Position numbers and translations under genes: made by a program. The notes beneath the pieces are model-generated. The model was given only the letters and a program-made list of their open reading frames with translations. It made no database searches and was not told the DNA's origin. Below are positions 47,654-61,333 of a stretch of DNA of 64,000 nucleotides, piece by piece (the first letter of the stretch is position 1; every line of letters starts with the position of its first letter). The DNA is taken from assembly GCA_023846275.1 (NCBI GenBank), contig CM043871.1, forward strand, positions 30,410,569-30,474,568. Direction: 5' to 3'. The stretch comes from Vanilla planifolia. Lineage: Eukaryota; Streptophyta; Magnoliopsida; Asparagales; Orchidaceae.

Positions 47654-50139
47654 TCGCCTTCCCCCGTCTTTCTATCGGCGGCGGGAATTCACTTCTCATC
47701 TGCGGTGGTGTGTTCTGCTTCATTGAAATCTCCCCTTCAAACTAAAAATCTATTATCTTATTTGAATTGGAAAAATAATTAAGACATTTTTCTTTGCTCG
47801 TAAAATATTTCAACAGTAACAAATTTCTTAATTTTTATGGTAGAATTTTATTTCCAAATAAATGTTTTTTAATGGAGATGGTTATGGAATGTTTTTTATT
47901 GATTTTGGTGATAATTTATATTTTGATTTTAATTTATTTTCTACCTAGTTTAATTTAGTTTAATTTTTTTTAATAATTATTTACTAAAAATTAAAAACAT
48001 TATTTAAAAAATAAACTACAACATCTAGTTTCATTTGATTTTCTAACCCAATTATGATTGAACTTGATCTTAAACCAACCCAAATCATTAACTATGACCA
48101 AAATTAGGTGCATCTGTGATTGCTTTGCTTCAGGGTTGAAGTGATATTATATTTCAATGTGATTCAATATTTTTGTTTTTAGTTGTCGATTTTTTTGTAT
48201 GTTTCATTGCCAAATTTTTTTTAAAATAATTGTTATATTTTTTATTTTATTTTATTTTAAAAAAAATTATAATCTATTTGTAATTTGCCCCATTTTTTGT
48301 TTTTTATCTTTATGTTCTCATCTTATTAATCTTATTATGTTCTAATTATGATTGTTGAACCAAAGAAAGCAAACATTAAAACATATCCTTGGCATGTATA
48401 AGCATATGTTACTCTCTATGTTAATATCAATCTTTTATTAAATTCTTTTGTAACTCTTATACTACTATAACATATCAAACATCTAACACAATTTACTATG
48501 TTAACTCATGCACAAATCTCATCCTTTCTATGTGTAATCATGCTCATGCCAATGCTCAAAAACATTATTACTACGTTTTAAAATACATTCGTTGTTATGA
48601 CATGAAACAAAAACTTTTAAACTTTTCTCAAAATTTTGAATTAATATTAATATAGATAACCCTTAATAGACAATGCATATTAATTTTATAGATTTTTTTT
48701 GCTTTTTAAGACAACCACAAATTCATTAAAAGTCTAACCAAAGTGTCATAAATATAACAAATTTGAATCGAATATGTATTAGCCACAAATATATTATTTA
48801 TTGAATCAATTTAACTATCTTTTTTTTATCACAATTTAATCTTATTATATCAAACAACTATTCTTTTTTGATAATCTCACAGTTATCAGAGCAAGTTTTA
48901 TTTCTAAAAGATGTGTTAATATTTTGATGATTTTACATATATTATAAATCAAAAGCTTATCAACATTTGTTTTGTTTTTTTTTTTTTTTTTTGAATAATA
49001 ACAGCTTTAGAATATACTATTTTGATTTCAAAATGCCAAACTCTTTATTTATTGGTTTTATACCTACTAAAATATAATGATGTATTAAAATCATTATCTT
49101 TCTTATACAAACAATATGTTTTTCTTTATCATATAATGTCTTCAACTAAAAACTTGTCAAGAATCACTTATTATTTAATAATTATATCTATAAAATATTT
49201 TCTAATTATTTTTATTCTTATAAAATTCAATTATTATAAAGACAGAATCATATAAACTTTTATATAAATAAATAATTTCATATCAAAAAATAAGAATAAT
49301 TTGTATATATATATATATATATCATCATCATCATCATCATAATACTTAGTTGATAAATTAATTTTTAAAAATAATAATTTTTTAGTTAATATAAGACAAT
49401 CAAAAGAAGATAATGTTTTGATATAATAAAATTGATTAATGACATTCTTGATCAAAGTTAACCTAATGAAATTATCACTTTTTTGTGTGTGTAAAATATA
49501 AGATATTGCCCATTAATGAATACCACCCAAGTGATGGCTTGTCAATCGCTATCCTAATAGTTAATGGAAACCACACATTATAAAAGAATACTAATAAAAT
49601 ACTATAGAAGAAGCTTCTCTTCCATGATATGGGCACTTGACGTTAACTCATTGTAAGCATTATTCACAACATGACAACCTTTTGTGCTCGCGTGATGACC
49701 TTAGTCCAACCAACATGGGTGGCTTAGCTTTTTCCAAGACTAAGGAAAAAAGAAACAAGACAAGGCACAGTGTTTATTTAAAGGTCCTTTCTTAAAACAT
49801 TTCTAATTATGAAAAAAGTAAACTATATGAGCATTAACTCATAAATGAATAAAACAGCTTTTTAATAAATAAAAATGTTTGATATTATTGTTATTTAATA
49901 ATAAATTTAAAATAAAAAATTTGTAAATATTATTAAAATATTATATATTTATTAAAAAATAATTAAATTAATTTTTCTTTTTGATAAAAAGATATAACTA
50001 TAACTAATTTTTTTAATAATATTTTAAAAGAATATAGCAATTTTTTTTTTGTTCTTCTTATAATAATTTTTATTTTATGATAAAATATATTTCAAAATAT
50101 GATCAAACAAATATCCAATTATATTTCGAAAAATATTTT
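47654..50139. other. Very AT-rich intergenic DNA
   Basis: Nothing coding was recognised. It contains poly(T) runs, an (AT)n tract at 49304-49321 followed by (ATC)n to about 49341, and a less AT-rich patch at 49490-49760 without motif. Confidence 0.5.
49304..49341. repeat. Compound (AT)n-(ATC)n microsatellite
   Basis: About nine AT units run directly into seven ATC units. Confidence 0.9.
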
Positions 50140-51470
50140 ATAAAAGGGATTAGAAAGTCCCTCAAAATAAATAAAAAATGTTATGCTAAATAGAGTTTTA
50201 GGAGTGACTCAAATCACCATACGCAATGGTGATAATAAATTATATAGTTATAATCATAAATGCAATACAAATAAAAAATAATGTGCAAAAAAAATCTTTC
50301 AATGCTATTATAAATAAATTATTCTATGTAAAGGCAAAATGCACATTTGACTTAATTTTTAAGTATATATTTTGGGTTTTAAATTAAAATACCTAAAAAG
50401 TTTTATAATTTTCATAAATATTAGTACTAAACCATTTTTTAAACTATTGTTCAAAAATATTCTTATATAGTTTGTAATATTGAAAAATTAGCCTCCCCTA
50501 CAATGATAGTTTAAGAAATTACTTAGAGATTTGTTAATTATGCTAAATGGTTCTTTTCAAAAAATTGAGAGAACAATTTTAAAATTAGAAATGGAGAAGG
50601 TCTAATTGATATGAGGTTCCATTTGTTGACAAGGAAAAGAACCTAAAAAAAAGGTGATAACTAAACACTCATGTCATATATTATAATATTCATTTCAAAT
50701 GATTTTAAACAAATAAAACTAAACAAACCACTATCTCAAAAAGATTAAAATGTACCTCATATTTATCAAATAGGAAACTAACAAAAAAACATCATTTTAA
50801 ACTTTTGGATTAAACCATTAAAAGACTTGAACAGACTCATCAAATAAAAAATAGAGTATGTTAATAAAGTTAATGCTATGGGAATTTTTCTACTTTTTCT
50901 CAATTTCAAAGAGAATTACAAAAGCTATTTCAATTATGTTGAAAACATAATTGAATTCAAGTCAATCTCTATGAAACAATAAAAAAACTTTTAGATAAAT
51001 TTGAGTGAGTTTTATATCATATGTTGATTAGATAGGAAACAATTGGTAAAAAATATGAAACATAGAAAAATTAGATCTCTCCTCCACCTTCAATAGTGCT
51101 TTGTCATTTTAATCTCTCAACAAGCTCAATCCTTGCATATTCTCTTTCCCTCATTCACCACTTTGAAAGATCTTAATAAACAAATCTCTTACTTCTTTTA
51201 TACAATTATCAAAGACCTCAATAAACCAATGCCCTACTTTTACTTAACTATATTATCTATATTTGGGGATTTAGGGAAGTCTCAAACCTCTAGCCAAAGT
51301 CTAGCATCCAGTGAACTCAAAAGTCACCATCAATTTTGACTTTGTTCATCAAAACAATGCATCTTAAACAACCCTTCTCTTTACCAAGGGGACATTTGCG
51401 GTAAGGAATTTATTTTCACCTACAAAGTTGCAACATAAACTTCTATAAGGACAAACTCTCCAATACAATT
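50140..51470. repeat. Direct repeat, copy 1 of a diverged 1.1-1.3-kb pair
   Basis: Landmarks match copy 2 (52425-53550) in order: 'GTTATG.TAAA.AGAGTTTTAGGAGTG', 'TAAATTATTCTATGT.AAGGCAAA', 'TGTACCTCATATTTATCAAAT', 'CATTAAAAGAC', 'AACTCTTCTCTTTAC'-type segments and 'CCTACAAAGTT'. No coding domain was found. It could be an old non-coding retroelement or a segmental duplication. Confidence 0.6.
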
Positions 51471-51720
51471 GTTACACCTCACTTGACTTAAATGCTACAA
51501 AACTTGATGAAATACACACAAATATCAATTTACTTGTTAAAAACAAAGTAAACAACAAAATATTACAAACACTTAATAAAAATGATTTAAGTGATGAAGA
51601 AAACATTTCAAATTCAACCATCCAATTCAATAAAACTAAATAAAACGACATTGAATGATATTCAACTATCGTATATTATGAAAAACTATAATTATAGTAC
51701 TAACATAATATCTAACAATT

Positions 51721-51779
51721 ATATATATATATATATATCATTTTTACATAAAAAAAGTCTCTCTCTCTCTCTCTCTCTT
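51721..51779. repeat. (AT)n and (CT)n microsatellites
   Basis: (AT)n at 51721-51738 and (CT)n at 51758-51778, separated by an A-rich stretch. Confidence 0.9.
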
Positions 51780-52424
51780 AAGCCCAAAAAATATAACTAA
51801 ATCTCATGTTCTATCATTTAAGGATCCTTGATTTGATAGATGTTCATCTCATTGTCTATGATATATGTAGATAATGAGCATAATATATTAAGTAAAAAAA
51901 ACTATTAGTTACATATATTAAAATAATATTAAAAATATAATAATAAAATTCATAAATAAAATATAATAGTAAATAAAGCAATCCATAATAATATATAAAT
52001 AAAAACACAAAATCAATGTATCCATACTTGTATACATCAAACTTAGGTATATATGTAGTCTTGTATAATACTAATATGATAAATTACTTGTAATATATAC
52101 TTTTTCTTTCTTTTTTATATTTAATCTCATTCTACTTATCTTTATTTCTTTCTTTTATTTTTCATATTCTTTTCCTATAGGTTAAGATTTTCTCTTATAA
52201 TTATTATCTCAATTACTAAGAGATATGATATCATATCATCATCATCATGAAGTCACTGTCTCCTATTATCAACATCTTATAGTAATGAAGATCATGCCTT
52301 TGCCACTTCATGGTCTTATTTCTAAGTATTATTTTGTTTTTTAAAATTTATAGATAAAATTTTTATAAGGAACAAAGAGTATAATAGTCTTCATTTTTAC
52401 CTTTATCAAAATTAAAGATATTTT
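51780..52424. other. AT-rich DNA between the two direct repeats
   Basis: About 650 bp. It includes an ATC-rich run near 52225-52247 and no coding sequence. Confidence 0.45.
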
Positions 52425-53550
52425 GAAAAATATTTTGTAAAAAATGTAATAAAAAAATGTTATGTTAAAGAGTTTTAGGAGTGCCTAAAATCACTATACA
52501 CAATGATGATTATAAATTATACACTTATAAGCATAAATATAATGTAAACAAAATAAATGTAGAAAAAAATCATCAATGATATTGTAAGTCCAATTGCAAG
52601 GTAAATTATTCTATGTCAAGGCAAATTGCATATATATCTACTAAATGTGACTTGAGGTTTTACAAAATTTCTAAAGGATTTTATAACTTTAATAAATATA
52701 AGTATTAAAATTTTTTTAAACTATTGTTAAAAATAATCATATATAAGTTTGGTATATTATATAATTATACCCCTCTATAGGGATAATTTAAAAACAAAGT
52801 TAGACATATATATACTAATTAGATGGTTCTTTCTAAACATAAGAGAACTATTTAAAATTAGGAGTGCACAAATTTGAATATTAATATAATGAATATTAGA
52901 TTTCATTTTATCAGAAGGAGCCCAAGCACAAAAAAAAATAGTAAAAACTCATATGTTTTGTATTTAAGCATTCATTATAATGGTTATAAGCAAATAAAAA
53001 TTTAGCAAACTACTACCAAAAAAGATACGACTAAAAATGTACCTCATATTTATCAAATAAGAAAACTTACAAAAACAAGTATCAATTAGACCTTTTTGAT
53101 AAGGCCATTAAAAGACACGATCATCTCATCACATATTTATGGTAAGTTTTCTCCTTTTTTCCAAATTCTAAAGGGAATTATAATGGTTACTTTCACCTAT
53201 AGTTGAGACTATCATTGAATTTAGTTCATTCTCCCTAAAACAATGAACACTTCAAGTAAATTTGAGAGAGTTTTGAGTCATATGTTGACTAGATAAGGAA
53301 AAATTGAAGAATAAGTATGAAACATAAAAAAAATTGTATCTCTCGTCCACCTTCACCAATGGTTTATTTTGATCCTCTAACCAAAGTCTAGAAACTAATG
53401 AACTCACATGTCACCATTGAGTTGATCAATTAACCTAAAGCAACTCTTCTCTTTACTAAGGGACCATATGGCTTAAGGGATTGATTTTTACCTACAAAGT
53501 TATAACATAAATTTTTGCATGGGCAAGCTCTACTATACAATCATTGATAC
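52425..53550. repeat. Direct repeat, copy 2 of the diverged pair
   Basis: Same landmark order as 50140-51470, with many substitutions and indels. The copies are offset by about 2.3 kb. No TG...CA ends or target-site duplications were seen, so an LTR origin is not shown. Confidence 0.6.
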
Positions 53551-54599
53551 CATTCCATTTCTACCAATTTCTAATGGGACACATCCTTGATAATATCCCT
53601 TTTTCACATTATTGATTCATCACCTCATAGATTTCAAAACACTAAATGCAACAAGGAGATGACCCCTGTTGGTAATGCCTCTTCTTAGACATATACCATG
53701 CCACTAAGGGTTTAAATCTTAAATGGCTTGATTTTTTTTTTAAAAAAAAAAAGACAAACAATATATCATATAAGTTAACACCCCTCATGAATTTAAAATT
53801 TTCATATTTGTTAATTTTTTTTATGAAAGTTTATAAATAACTTTTTGTTACAACATAAATGGAGTCAAAAGTCTAAGGACTAATTAAAGATTTCAAAGTT
53901 TGTAAAATTAAATCTTGGTCATCAATCCAAAAATTATGCAAGTGGCAAGCAATGGTGATAAGTCATTCAACACTAAAACCTTTAAAATGAATCTCTTAAA
54001 GCAAGATCTAAGAGATTTAACACTCGAGGCTAGCCCCTTAAGATCCTGATGCCAATGATAACTCCTTGAGACCTAGCTCTTAGGTCCAATCCCTCAAGAT
54101 AAGTCTCCCAAGTCCTAATTACTAATGATAAGACTGATATAAGACAAGTTATATTAGGATGATGATTAAATTGATCATGTAAATTTTATTTATTTTTTTA
54201 TTCATAGGTCATATATATAAAATCCTCATGATATTTTCATCACTTCACATATTTATTTTTTACATATTTTTTAAGAATGATATTTTGTTTTTTTACTTTT
54301 GAAAATGTTTTAATATTATAATACATTTAAATCCTTATTATGAAATGAAAAAGGAGATGTTTGTCTTGGTATCTTGCTTTCAAAAACTATAATTTCTTCT
54401 TATGCATGCAAGCATGACCTAAGTTATGATATAGAGATTTTTAAGTTGTGATTCAACATTAGAATTAGGATTTAAATTTATATTTACCATTATTATCATC
54501 CTCATCATTAATATCTTCCAACTTATATCATTGTGCAAAACTTTCTTATGTCTTTTTATTGTTATTTTTGGTATTAAAAACTTTGGTGATCATTGATGT
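53551..54599. other. AT-rich intergenic DNA
   Basis: No gene. A run of short related phrases on 'CTTAAGATC', 'CTCAAGATAAG' and 'CTCCTTGAGACC' at about 54020-54110 hints at a decayed short repeat. Confidence 0.4.
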
Positions 54600-54814
54600 A
54601 ATCTATGTGAAGCTAATATACAAGATAGGGGAGGGGTGAACTATGCTTTTAAAATTTTTTACGATTCTGAAAACGTCTTCTTAACTGAAAATTTGGTGAT
54701 CATGATTTAATAACTTTACTAAATAAAAATGTAAAATAAAATTAAAATTTTTATAATTTTAAAAGCTTTTTTCAAATAAAGGTTTCATTATTGATAAAAG
54801 TGATTTTGATAAAG

Positions 54815-54876
<62 letters not shown>

Positions 54877-55520
54877 AATAAATGAAATTTCATAAATTAC
54901 ACAATAAAGAATAATAAGAGAGACAAAGATTTTAAGGTGATTTGGACTAACTTGTGCCTACATCCACTCAAATCAACTCGATAAAATTTCACTATCAAAT
55001 CTACTCTCTTTCACTGAACAGGTAGATGTAACATTTACAAACCACAATTATTTATGAGGGGTTCATCGTCACAATCTTAATTATAAAAGCTTATAATATT
55101 GAATCATAAGACCAAATAATAAATAATTATAATGTTTTGTTATTCACTTATAAAAGCATATATAACACAAACATGTAGATTATGTTTGATATGATATTGA
55201 AATATGAATGCACTTATGAAAAAGCTTGCAACAAAATAAAGGACTCAGTTTTGGAATATCAAATTAAAAGGTTTATTAATGTATACTAATGTTATTAAAA
55301 GTAGCATCAATGAAGATCTTGTATTAATATGATCTTTTTCAAAATAAAATAAAATAGGAATAAGAAAATAAAAATCAATTATAAAGAAGTTGAAGAGAAT
55401 GTTGATGCAAAGAAGAGAAAAAATGAGTCGCAAACATGGATCCAACAAAGGCTTCAATTGAATTACAATTTTTGTTTTATTCTTTTTTCAAAATTATTGA
55501 TGTAATCAAAGTGAAATCAT
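54600..55520. repeat. Dispersed repeat resembling an LTR-retrotransposon terminus
   Basis: The phrase 'AGGGGAGGGGTGAACTATGC' near 54627, followed some 330 bp later by 'GGTGATTTGGACTAACTTG.GCCTACATCCACTC', resembles the layout of plant copia-type LTR or leader regions. This is recall only. No protein domain is present, and the piece is broken by the (AT)n expansion. It is old or non-autonomous. Confidence 0.3.
54826..54872. repeat. (AT)n microsatellite, ~23 units
   Basis: Pure AT dinucleotides. Confidence 0.95.
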
Positions 55521-56776
55521 TAACTATTCAACTCCAAAGGCTTCTCTATTTATGTTAGGATATTTTAAGCAAAATTAATATTTTTCTAACAACTAAAAAG
55601 GGATTACTTTGAAATAGTAGTTACAAATAAGCATTTCAAAGTACTAAACAAAATCAAACAGCTTTATAGATGATGAATACGAATAGGAGCAGCAATGGTC
55701 GTCCAATCTGGGTGAATGGAACATGTTTCATCCAATTAGAATAACAAATAAAGGGTATAGATCTAATCCTAACTAAATTTGATTTGGATTATTAGATCTC
55801 ACATGATGGATGGATGATGCCGATGTGCAAGATCATTATTCACGAAGGTGGAGAAGCTTTTGGTCGTTCAATTATACTTATCAGATGGAATATTAGATGA
55901 AAAGTGCTATTCACAAATGCAAATAAATTCTCAATCTTTTCATCATGCTTTTTGGATGGATTGCTTATTTCATAAGCACAAAATATCCATTTGTTTCCTC
56001 TTAGTTTATTTTGAATATGAGATTAGATCATAAAGGCTTTCAATATATATGAAAAAAAAATTTTGACATTAAAATTGTGTTGTTGTTAGACACAAATAAA
56101 AAACAGCGTAAATAAGTGTAAATATAAGCAAATGAGCAATATCAAGGTTCGAAGAGGATGCACCTTATGTTTAGCATTGGAATAACATTGAACTTTTAGG
56201 AGTACCACAAATGAATAAGAAAGATTTGATCTCATGATTGTAAAACAAACTTTTGTTCTACTTCAAAACCTTGAAAACATCATTAAATTTGTATATTTAG
56301 TTAATAAAAAAACAAGTTAGAATCTTTTCTTCTTATAACTTACTATACCTACATAAAGAAACAACAATACACCAAGCATATTGAGAAAGATGATAATTAG
56401 ACACTAATTCTAACAATGGACATGTTGAGTAGCTCCTTAACATAACATCAACTTTTATGAGCATAATTTATCTCAATTACAGCCAAATACTATAAAGTTT
56501 TCTTAATCTACACATTTTATTGTATTATCAAAATGTATGACTTTTGTTAAACCAATGACTCAACCTTGCTCATGAATGTATGACAATTCTAGAAAATTTT
56601 TTAAATAAATTTACAATTAGCTCAATTCATACCTCATTTGTAAACAAAATCATTCCAAATTATTAATCTTCAATGCAAGAAAATATGCATTGTATTATCC
56701 ATCTAAGGCAAAAGTTTTATGCAAATAAAATGCTAAATCACATATACTTTTTTGTCAACTAACATATTGCCCATAA
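55521..56776. other. AT-rich intergenic DNA
   Basis: An open frame of 61 codons at 55848-56033 has no motif. Nothing else was recognised. Confidence 0.45.
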
Positions 56777-57372
56777 CAATTATCAATATTCAAGAAACAA
56801 ACTACTTTAAAATAATTTCAATAAAAAAAGAGAATTATCCTATTAAACTTAATATGATATTTTTGTGTAAGAATTAAATGCATGTGATGCTTCATCCCAT
56901 CTAGTATTAAAAAATGGACTAATAATTTTAATTATATTGTAATTGAAGTGTTATTGAAATATTTCTAGTGGATTCCATTACAATTTCTTTTAGCACTTAT
57001 TTAAGTGATGGATTAAGTGAAGTCCTCATATAATCAACATATGCTTTACATTTATAAGCTAATACTAGCTTAGATGTTCATGAGAATCCATTTTATTCAT
57101 GATTATTAATATTCAAGAAACAAATTATTTTAAAATAATTTTCAATGAAAAAAGAGAAATATGATAACTTTTGTGTACGGAATAAATATAATCTTATGCT
57201 TCATACCATCTAGTATCTAGGAAAGTGGATTAACAATTAAGTTATATCCTAGTCGAAGTATTATAGACAGATCTCTAATAGATCCCATGACAATTTCTTT
57301 TGACAATTATAATTAATGGACTAAGCCAATACCAGCTTAGATGTTCGTGAGTATCCACTTTATTCATGATTT
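56777..57372. repeat. Tandem duplication of a ~0.3-kb block
   Basis: Copies at about 56777-57100 and 57101-57372 both begin TAT(T/C)AATATTCAAGAAACAAA and end 'TTAGATGTTC.TGAG.ATCCA' plus 'TTTATTCATGATT'. The second copy is about 50 bp shorter. They are moderately diverged. Confidence 0.75.
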
Positions 57373-57557
57373 CTACTTTAATCCCTAACATCACTTGTTT
57401 GTTAGTATACCAAAAGAATATTTAAAAAAAATGTATGCAGCTATAAATCAAACTAACTGGGAAAGAACCTCCAGATCTGGAATGGTTCATTTTCCTCCAA
57501 TGTAGAGGCCAGCGATTCCCAGCGGCAGTTCAAGAATAGGGCAGGAGTTGAAACACA

Positions 57558-57656
57558 TTAGAGCTGAGGCGCGGCAAGAACCTTCCTGAAATCAGTCTCG
57601 CGCGCGCGGAACTGCCTCAAGATGGCCTCTTGCAGCAGAAGTTTGACGCGATGGTT
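57558..57656 (-). pseudogene. GC-rich terminal-exon-like fragment, unidentified
   Basis: On the reverse strand an open stretch of 32 codons ends at a stop (57560-57558). It starts NHRVKLLLQEAILRQFRARE and continues TDFRKVLAAPQL, an amphipathic charged helix that looks like real protein. It sits in a 230-bp island (57475-57705) of far higher GC content than the flanking DNA, including CGCGCGCG. The reverse-strand sequence just before it ends in CTTGCAG, a possible splice acceptor. It may be the last exon of a gene copy or an exon captured by a transposon. No other exons were found. Confidence 0.35.
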
Positions 57657-57912
57657 TCATCCTGCAAGCGCCAGTGCGGCCGTAGAAACAAAATAGCTTT
57701 TCTAGTTATGCCTCATATTTATTGTTAAATAATCAACTATGATTTTGATTATGATTATGAATTTATTATTAAAAATTCATTTCATAATCTCAATATTTAA
57801 TTTCTGTTCTTAAATAATATTTTTAAATTATTCAACTATTTAATTATAATAATTATACAAATTTTAAAAAATATAAAAATATATGTAACTTAATTTTATT
57901 TTGAAATAGATC

Positions 57913-59400
57913 ATTTTTTTTTTTTTAAACGAGCATTTTATTAGGAAGGAAAAGGTACATGACGATCCTACTACCAAGAGCGGGAGTTACATGAGACCTA
58001 GTTTGCTAAGAGTAAGGACTTCTGCCGCAAGCAGGTGTCCAGTTGACCGATGGTAGTAAAGTTGAACCAGAAATCTCTGTGTGTCCCAAAGGAATTTATC
58101 CGGGGTTGTGATGATACCGTCATACAAAGCCGAGTTCCAGTATTTCCAAGCCATCCAACAGATCGAGGCCGGGATTGAAAATGCGAGGGAGCTGAGGGAT
58201 TTTTTGTATGTCCACCAGTTGAAAGTCCGAACGAGGTGAGGAGTCTGACTGCAGATATTCAGGCGACGTTCAAACCAAATCCAGGTGGGATATGTGACCG
58301 AACATTGCCAGAAGATATGCTCAGCAGTGTCAATACAAAGGCAAAATGGGCATTTTGGCGCAAGGGAAATGCCAATAGATTGGATCTTAGGTGGCAGAGG
58401 AAGAGCATCGTTGAGTAGTCTCCACAGCAGTATAGATACTCTCTCCGGAATTCTTTTATGCCAAATCAGATTGTTGTTGTCATATCGCTTGGTAATATGG
58501 GGGAAGGGATGTACCGCAGAAGAAGCCGTATGCCTTGGCGAAAGAGAAGTGTCCCAAGTTGTCCGTACAGCTGCTGAGCCATAGTCCAATCCAGTTAAGG
58601 TGGCTGACCAGGTCCCGCTGGGTGGACCGAACCCGCCTGTTGGATTGAGAGGAGGATGCTGAGCCGGTCGAACCGGGAGAGCAACCGTAGACCGAATCGG
58701 ATTTTGTTAGACCGTCGTCTTCCTTCGCACGAACGAAGGGCAGCCGATCGCAAAAGGCGACCAAGCGACGCCAGCCAGGAGAGTCCCCGCGAGTCGACCA
58801 GACTTCATCGCCGCGCCGCAGGTAGGCCTGGATGAGGAAGCGTGACCAGGGAGTGACTGTGTGAAGTAAACGCCACCAAAGATTGGCTGATTGGGCCAGG
58901 ATCTGAGCGCTGAGGTTGATTATTCCAATTCCGTGTCCGTTAATTGGCCGCGCCAGCTTATGCCACGCCGCCCAGTGGTGCTTTTGCGCATTGTTTTTTT
59001 TTCCCCAGAAGAAGTTGGCAAGGACACCGTTGATGGAAGAGACCACCTTTTGTGGAGGGGACCGGGATGCCGAGATATATGCTGACATGGAGGAGAGCAC
59101 AGAGTTGATCAACACCTTCTTACCACCCATTGAGAGAAGCTTGTTCTGCCAGGCAGAGATACGAGATTTGATTTTGTCCAGCAGTGGTTGAAAATGGCAG
59201 GCTCGAGGTCTTCCAACATCCAACCAGCAGCCAAGATGAAGGAAAGGAAGTTTCGCATGATGGAATCCTAAGATGTTCTGTGTTCTTCTTCTTACACCTG
59301 CGGAAGGGGGACGGGCATGTATTACCGACGATTTACTTCGGTTAAGTTCCAGGGAGGAAGCGTTGAGGAAGGTTTGGAGCATAGTTGATGTTGTGTTATC
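57913..59400 (-). mobile_element. 5'-truncated LINE (L1-type), RT C-terminus and zf-RVT
   Basis: A GC-rich insertion on the reverse strand. The reading frame at 59382-58480 (300 aa) covers the end of reverse transcriptase and the following conserved region (LELNRSKSSVIH, LGCWLDVGRP, SRISAWQNKLLSMGGKKVLI). The frame at 58589-57987 (200 aa) covers the zf-RVT zinc domain (IWHKRIPERVSILLWRLLND, CPFC, HIFWQC). One frameshift near 58480 switches frames. A 14-nt poly(A) tail (T run at about 57914-57927) marks the 3' end, and AATAGATC at 57905-57912 and 59401-59408 is a probable 8-bp target-site duplication. The 5' truncation falls just after the RT active-site region. Few breaks indicate a young insertion. 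Confidence 0.9.
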
Positions 59401-59408
59401 AATAGATC

Positions 59409-61333
59409 CAAAATGGTTTTAGTAAAACCCACTGAAATCCAACTCCTAAGATCTATTTTTTTGGTTGATTTGGACAAAAACTGAGGAGAGATGCTCCAAA
59501 AGGGTTTATGATATGACTAGAATCAAAATTTTCAAATTAGCTCACCTAGAGTATCTTTATTTGAGCTAAGATTCAATCACACTTACAAACCATCTTCAAT
59601 TTTTTTAACAAATCAACTATCTTCTAATGGAATCTTGTATGTAATAATATGCAAATTTTGTGACAACATGTATAATTAGTGCAAAGATTACCTTACAAAA
59701 AACAATCATTTTTGTTTTAAATAAAACTTAGATTGATTATAATGAGTAAAATTGAATGATTGATCAAATCAAATTTATTCAAAATCAAACTTTCTAAATA
59801 ATTTTCTACTACATTCATTATATACATATTTAAATATATAAATAAATTTATTTGTGATTCATGCATTTTTTTTAATATAATTGAATGAACTATTGTGTTG
59901 ACTTCACCCAATATTTCTTCAATCTAGTACTTCTTCATTTGATGCTTTTACTTAATTCCTTTTTTAATTTTGAAAAACATATAATGTTTTCTTTCTTTTA
60001 CTAAAAAAATATAATGAAAAAAGCTTTTTAAAAAATTGTTTTCAACAAAAGCATTTTAAAAAATTATATAAGTAAATAAAAAATCTTATTGATGCATAAA
60101 TCACTATTAAAATGATTTTGTATGATTTTAAGCTTAACACTTAAGGTATTACCACCTGCTTAATTTAATAATCTATGTTATAGATTTAAAACGTCAATCT
60201 TTCACTAATTCTAAAATATCATACAAGTTATCTAATCTTAATTAGTGCATAGTATCTTTTATGTTCTTTAATAATTTTTTAATATTTTCAGTATTGTAGG
60301 CTTCAATTTAGACTTTGATAGAAATCTAAATCTATTATGCATCACCAATTATACAATTAAAAGAAGAAAAAAAAATAAATATCATCTAAATGAAATTAAC
60401 ATGCACTATCCTTTATCGCTCATCGATAGTCTCATAATGTGTCTTATTTTGATATGAAAGTATTAGACCATAAATAAATTAAGTCAATCATTATTAACTA
60501 AATGATAAATATATGTACATTTGTGAAAACATTATATATTAGGTTATCACATGCATGGGTCAATTTTAAATAATATAATATAAAAAACAGACGTGAATGA
60601 ACTACAAAAATAAATCTGATTTTTCATGTGAACATTTTTAACTCTTTTATTTTTTTATTATTACTATGAATTAACTTATTTCTTTTAACATTTTATCTCT
60701 TTAAGGATTGATTTAGAATAAGATCATTTCACTCCAATTCGAACAACCCAAATAAATGACTCATATGGCATATCTCTTAAACCATCATTTTAGAATAATT
60801 GTCATCACTATTCATCCTATTATATTTTAAACTTTACTCACCCTTCTTAAAAAAAAAATTCTCTTTTTTAATCTTTTTTTTTCTCTTTTTATATTATTAT
60901 CTTTGCTTTTCTTTAGTGATTATAATCACAACTATTTTTTTATTTTGTGAACATCATAATATTAACATTAATATAGATTAAAAAAAATATATAAATAAAT
61001 CAAACCAATTATTCATGCTCAAACAAGATGATAATAAACATTATTTAAATTATTTTTTTTTCTCAAGATGTTCATTTAAAATAATATCTTATGACTCTCC
61101 ATCTCTAGCAAATATCAAATATTAAATATTATACCTATGTACAAGATTGTTTATATAAACATCCTAAATTTAACATTGTGTAGCGACATATATATATATA
61201 TACACCTTATTTCTCAATTGTAGTGGTCACATCATGATTTTTGTAATTACGTAATTCCTTTTCTCATTTGCTATAATAGTGTGATAAGTCGAAATAATTA
61301 AGAAAATCTTATTGCATGATAAAAGGTATAACT
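59409..61333. other. AT-rich intergenic DNA
   Basis: About 1.9 kb without a recognised gene, including T-rich runs near 60840-60900. Open frames at 59717-59911 and 60799-60981 are composition-driven. Confidence 0.5.

Noticed and set aside
58285-59191. Plus-strand open frames over the LINE
   Set aside because: They are antisense shadows of the LINE reverse-transcriptase and zinc-domain frames.
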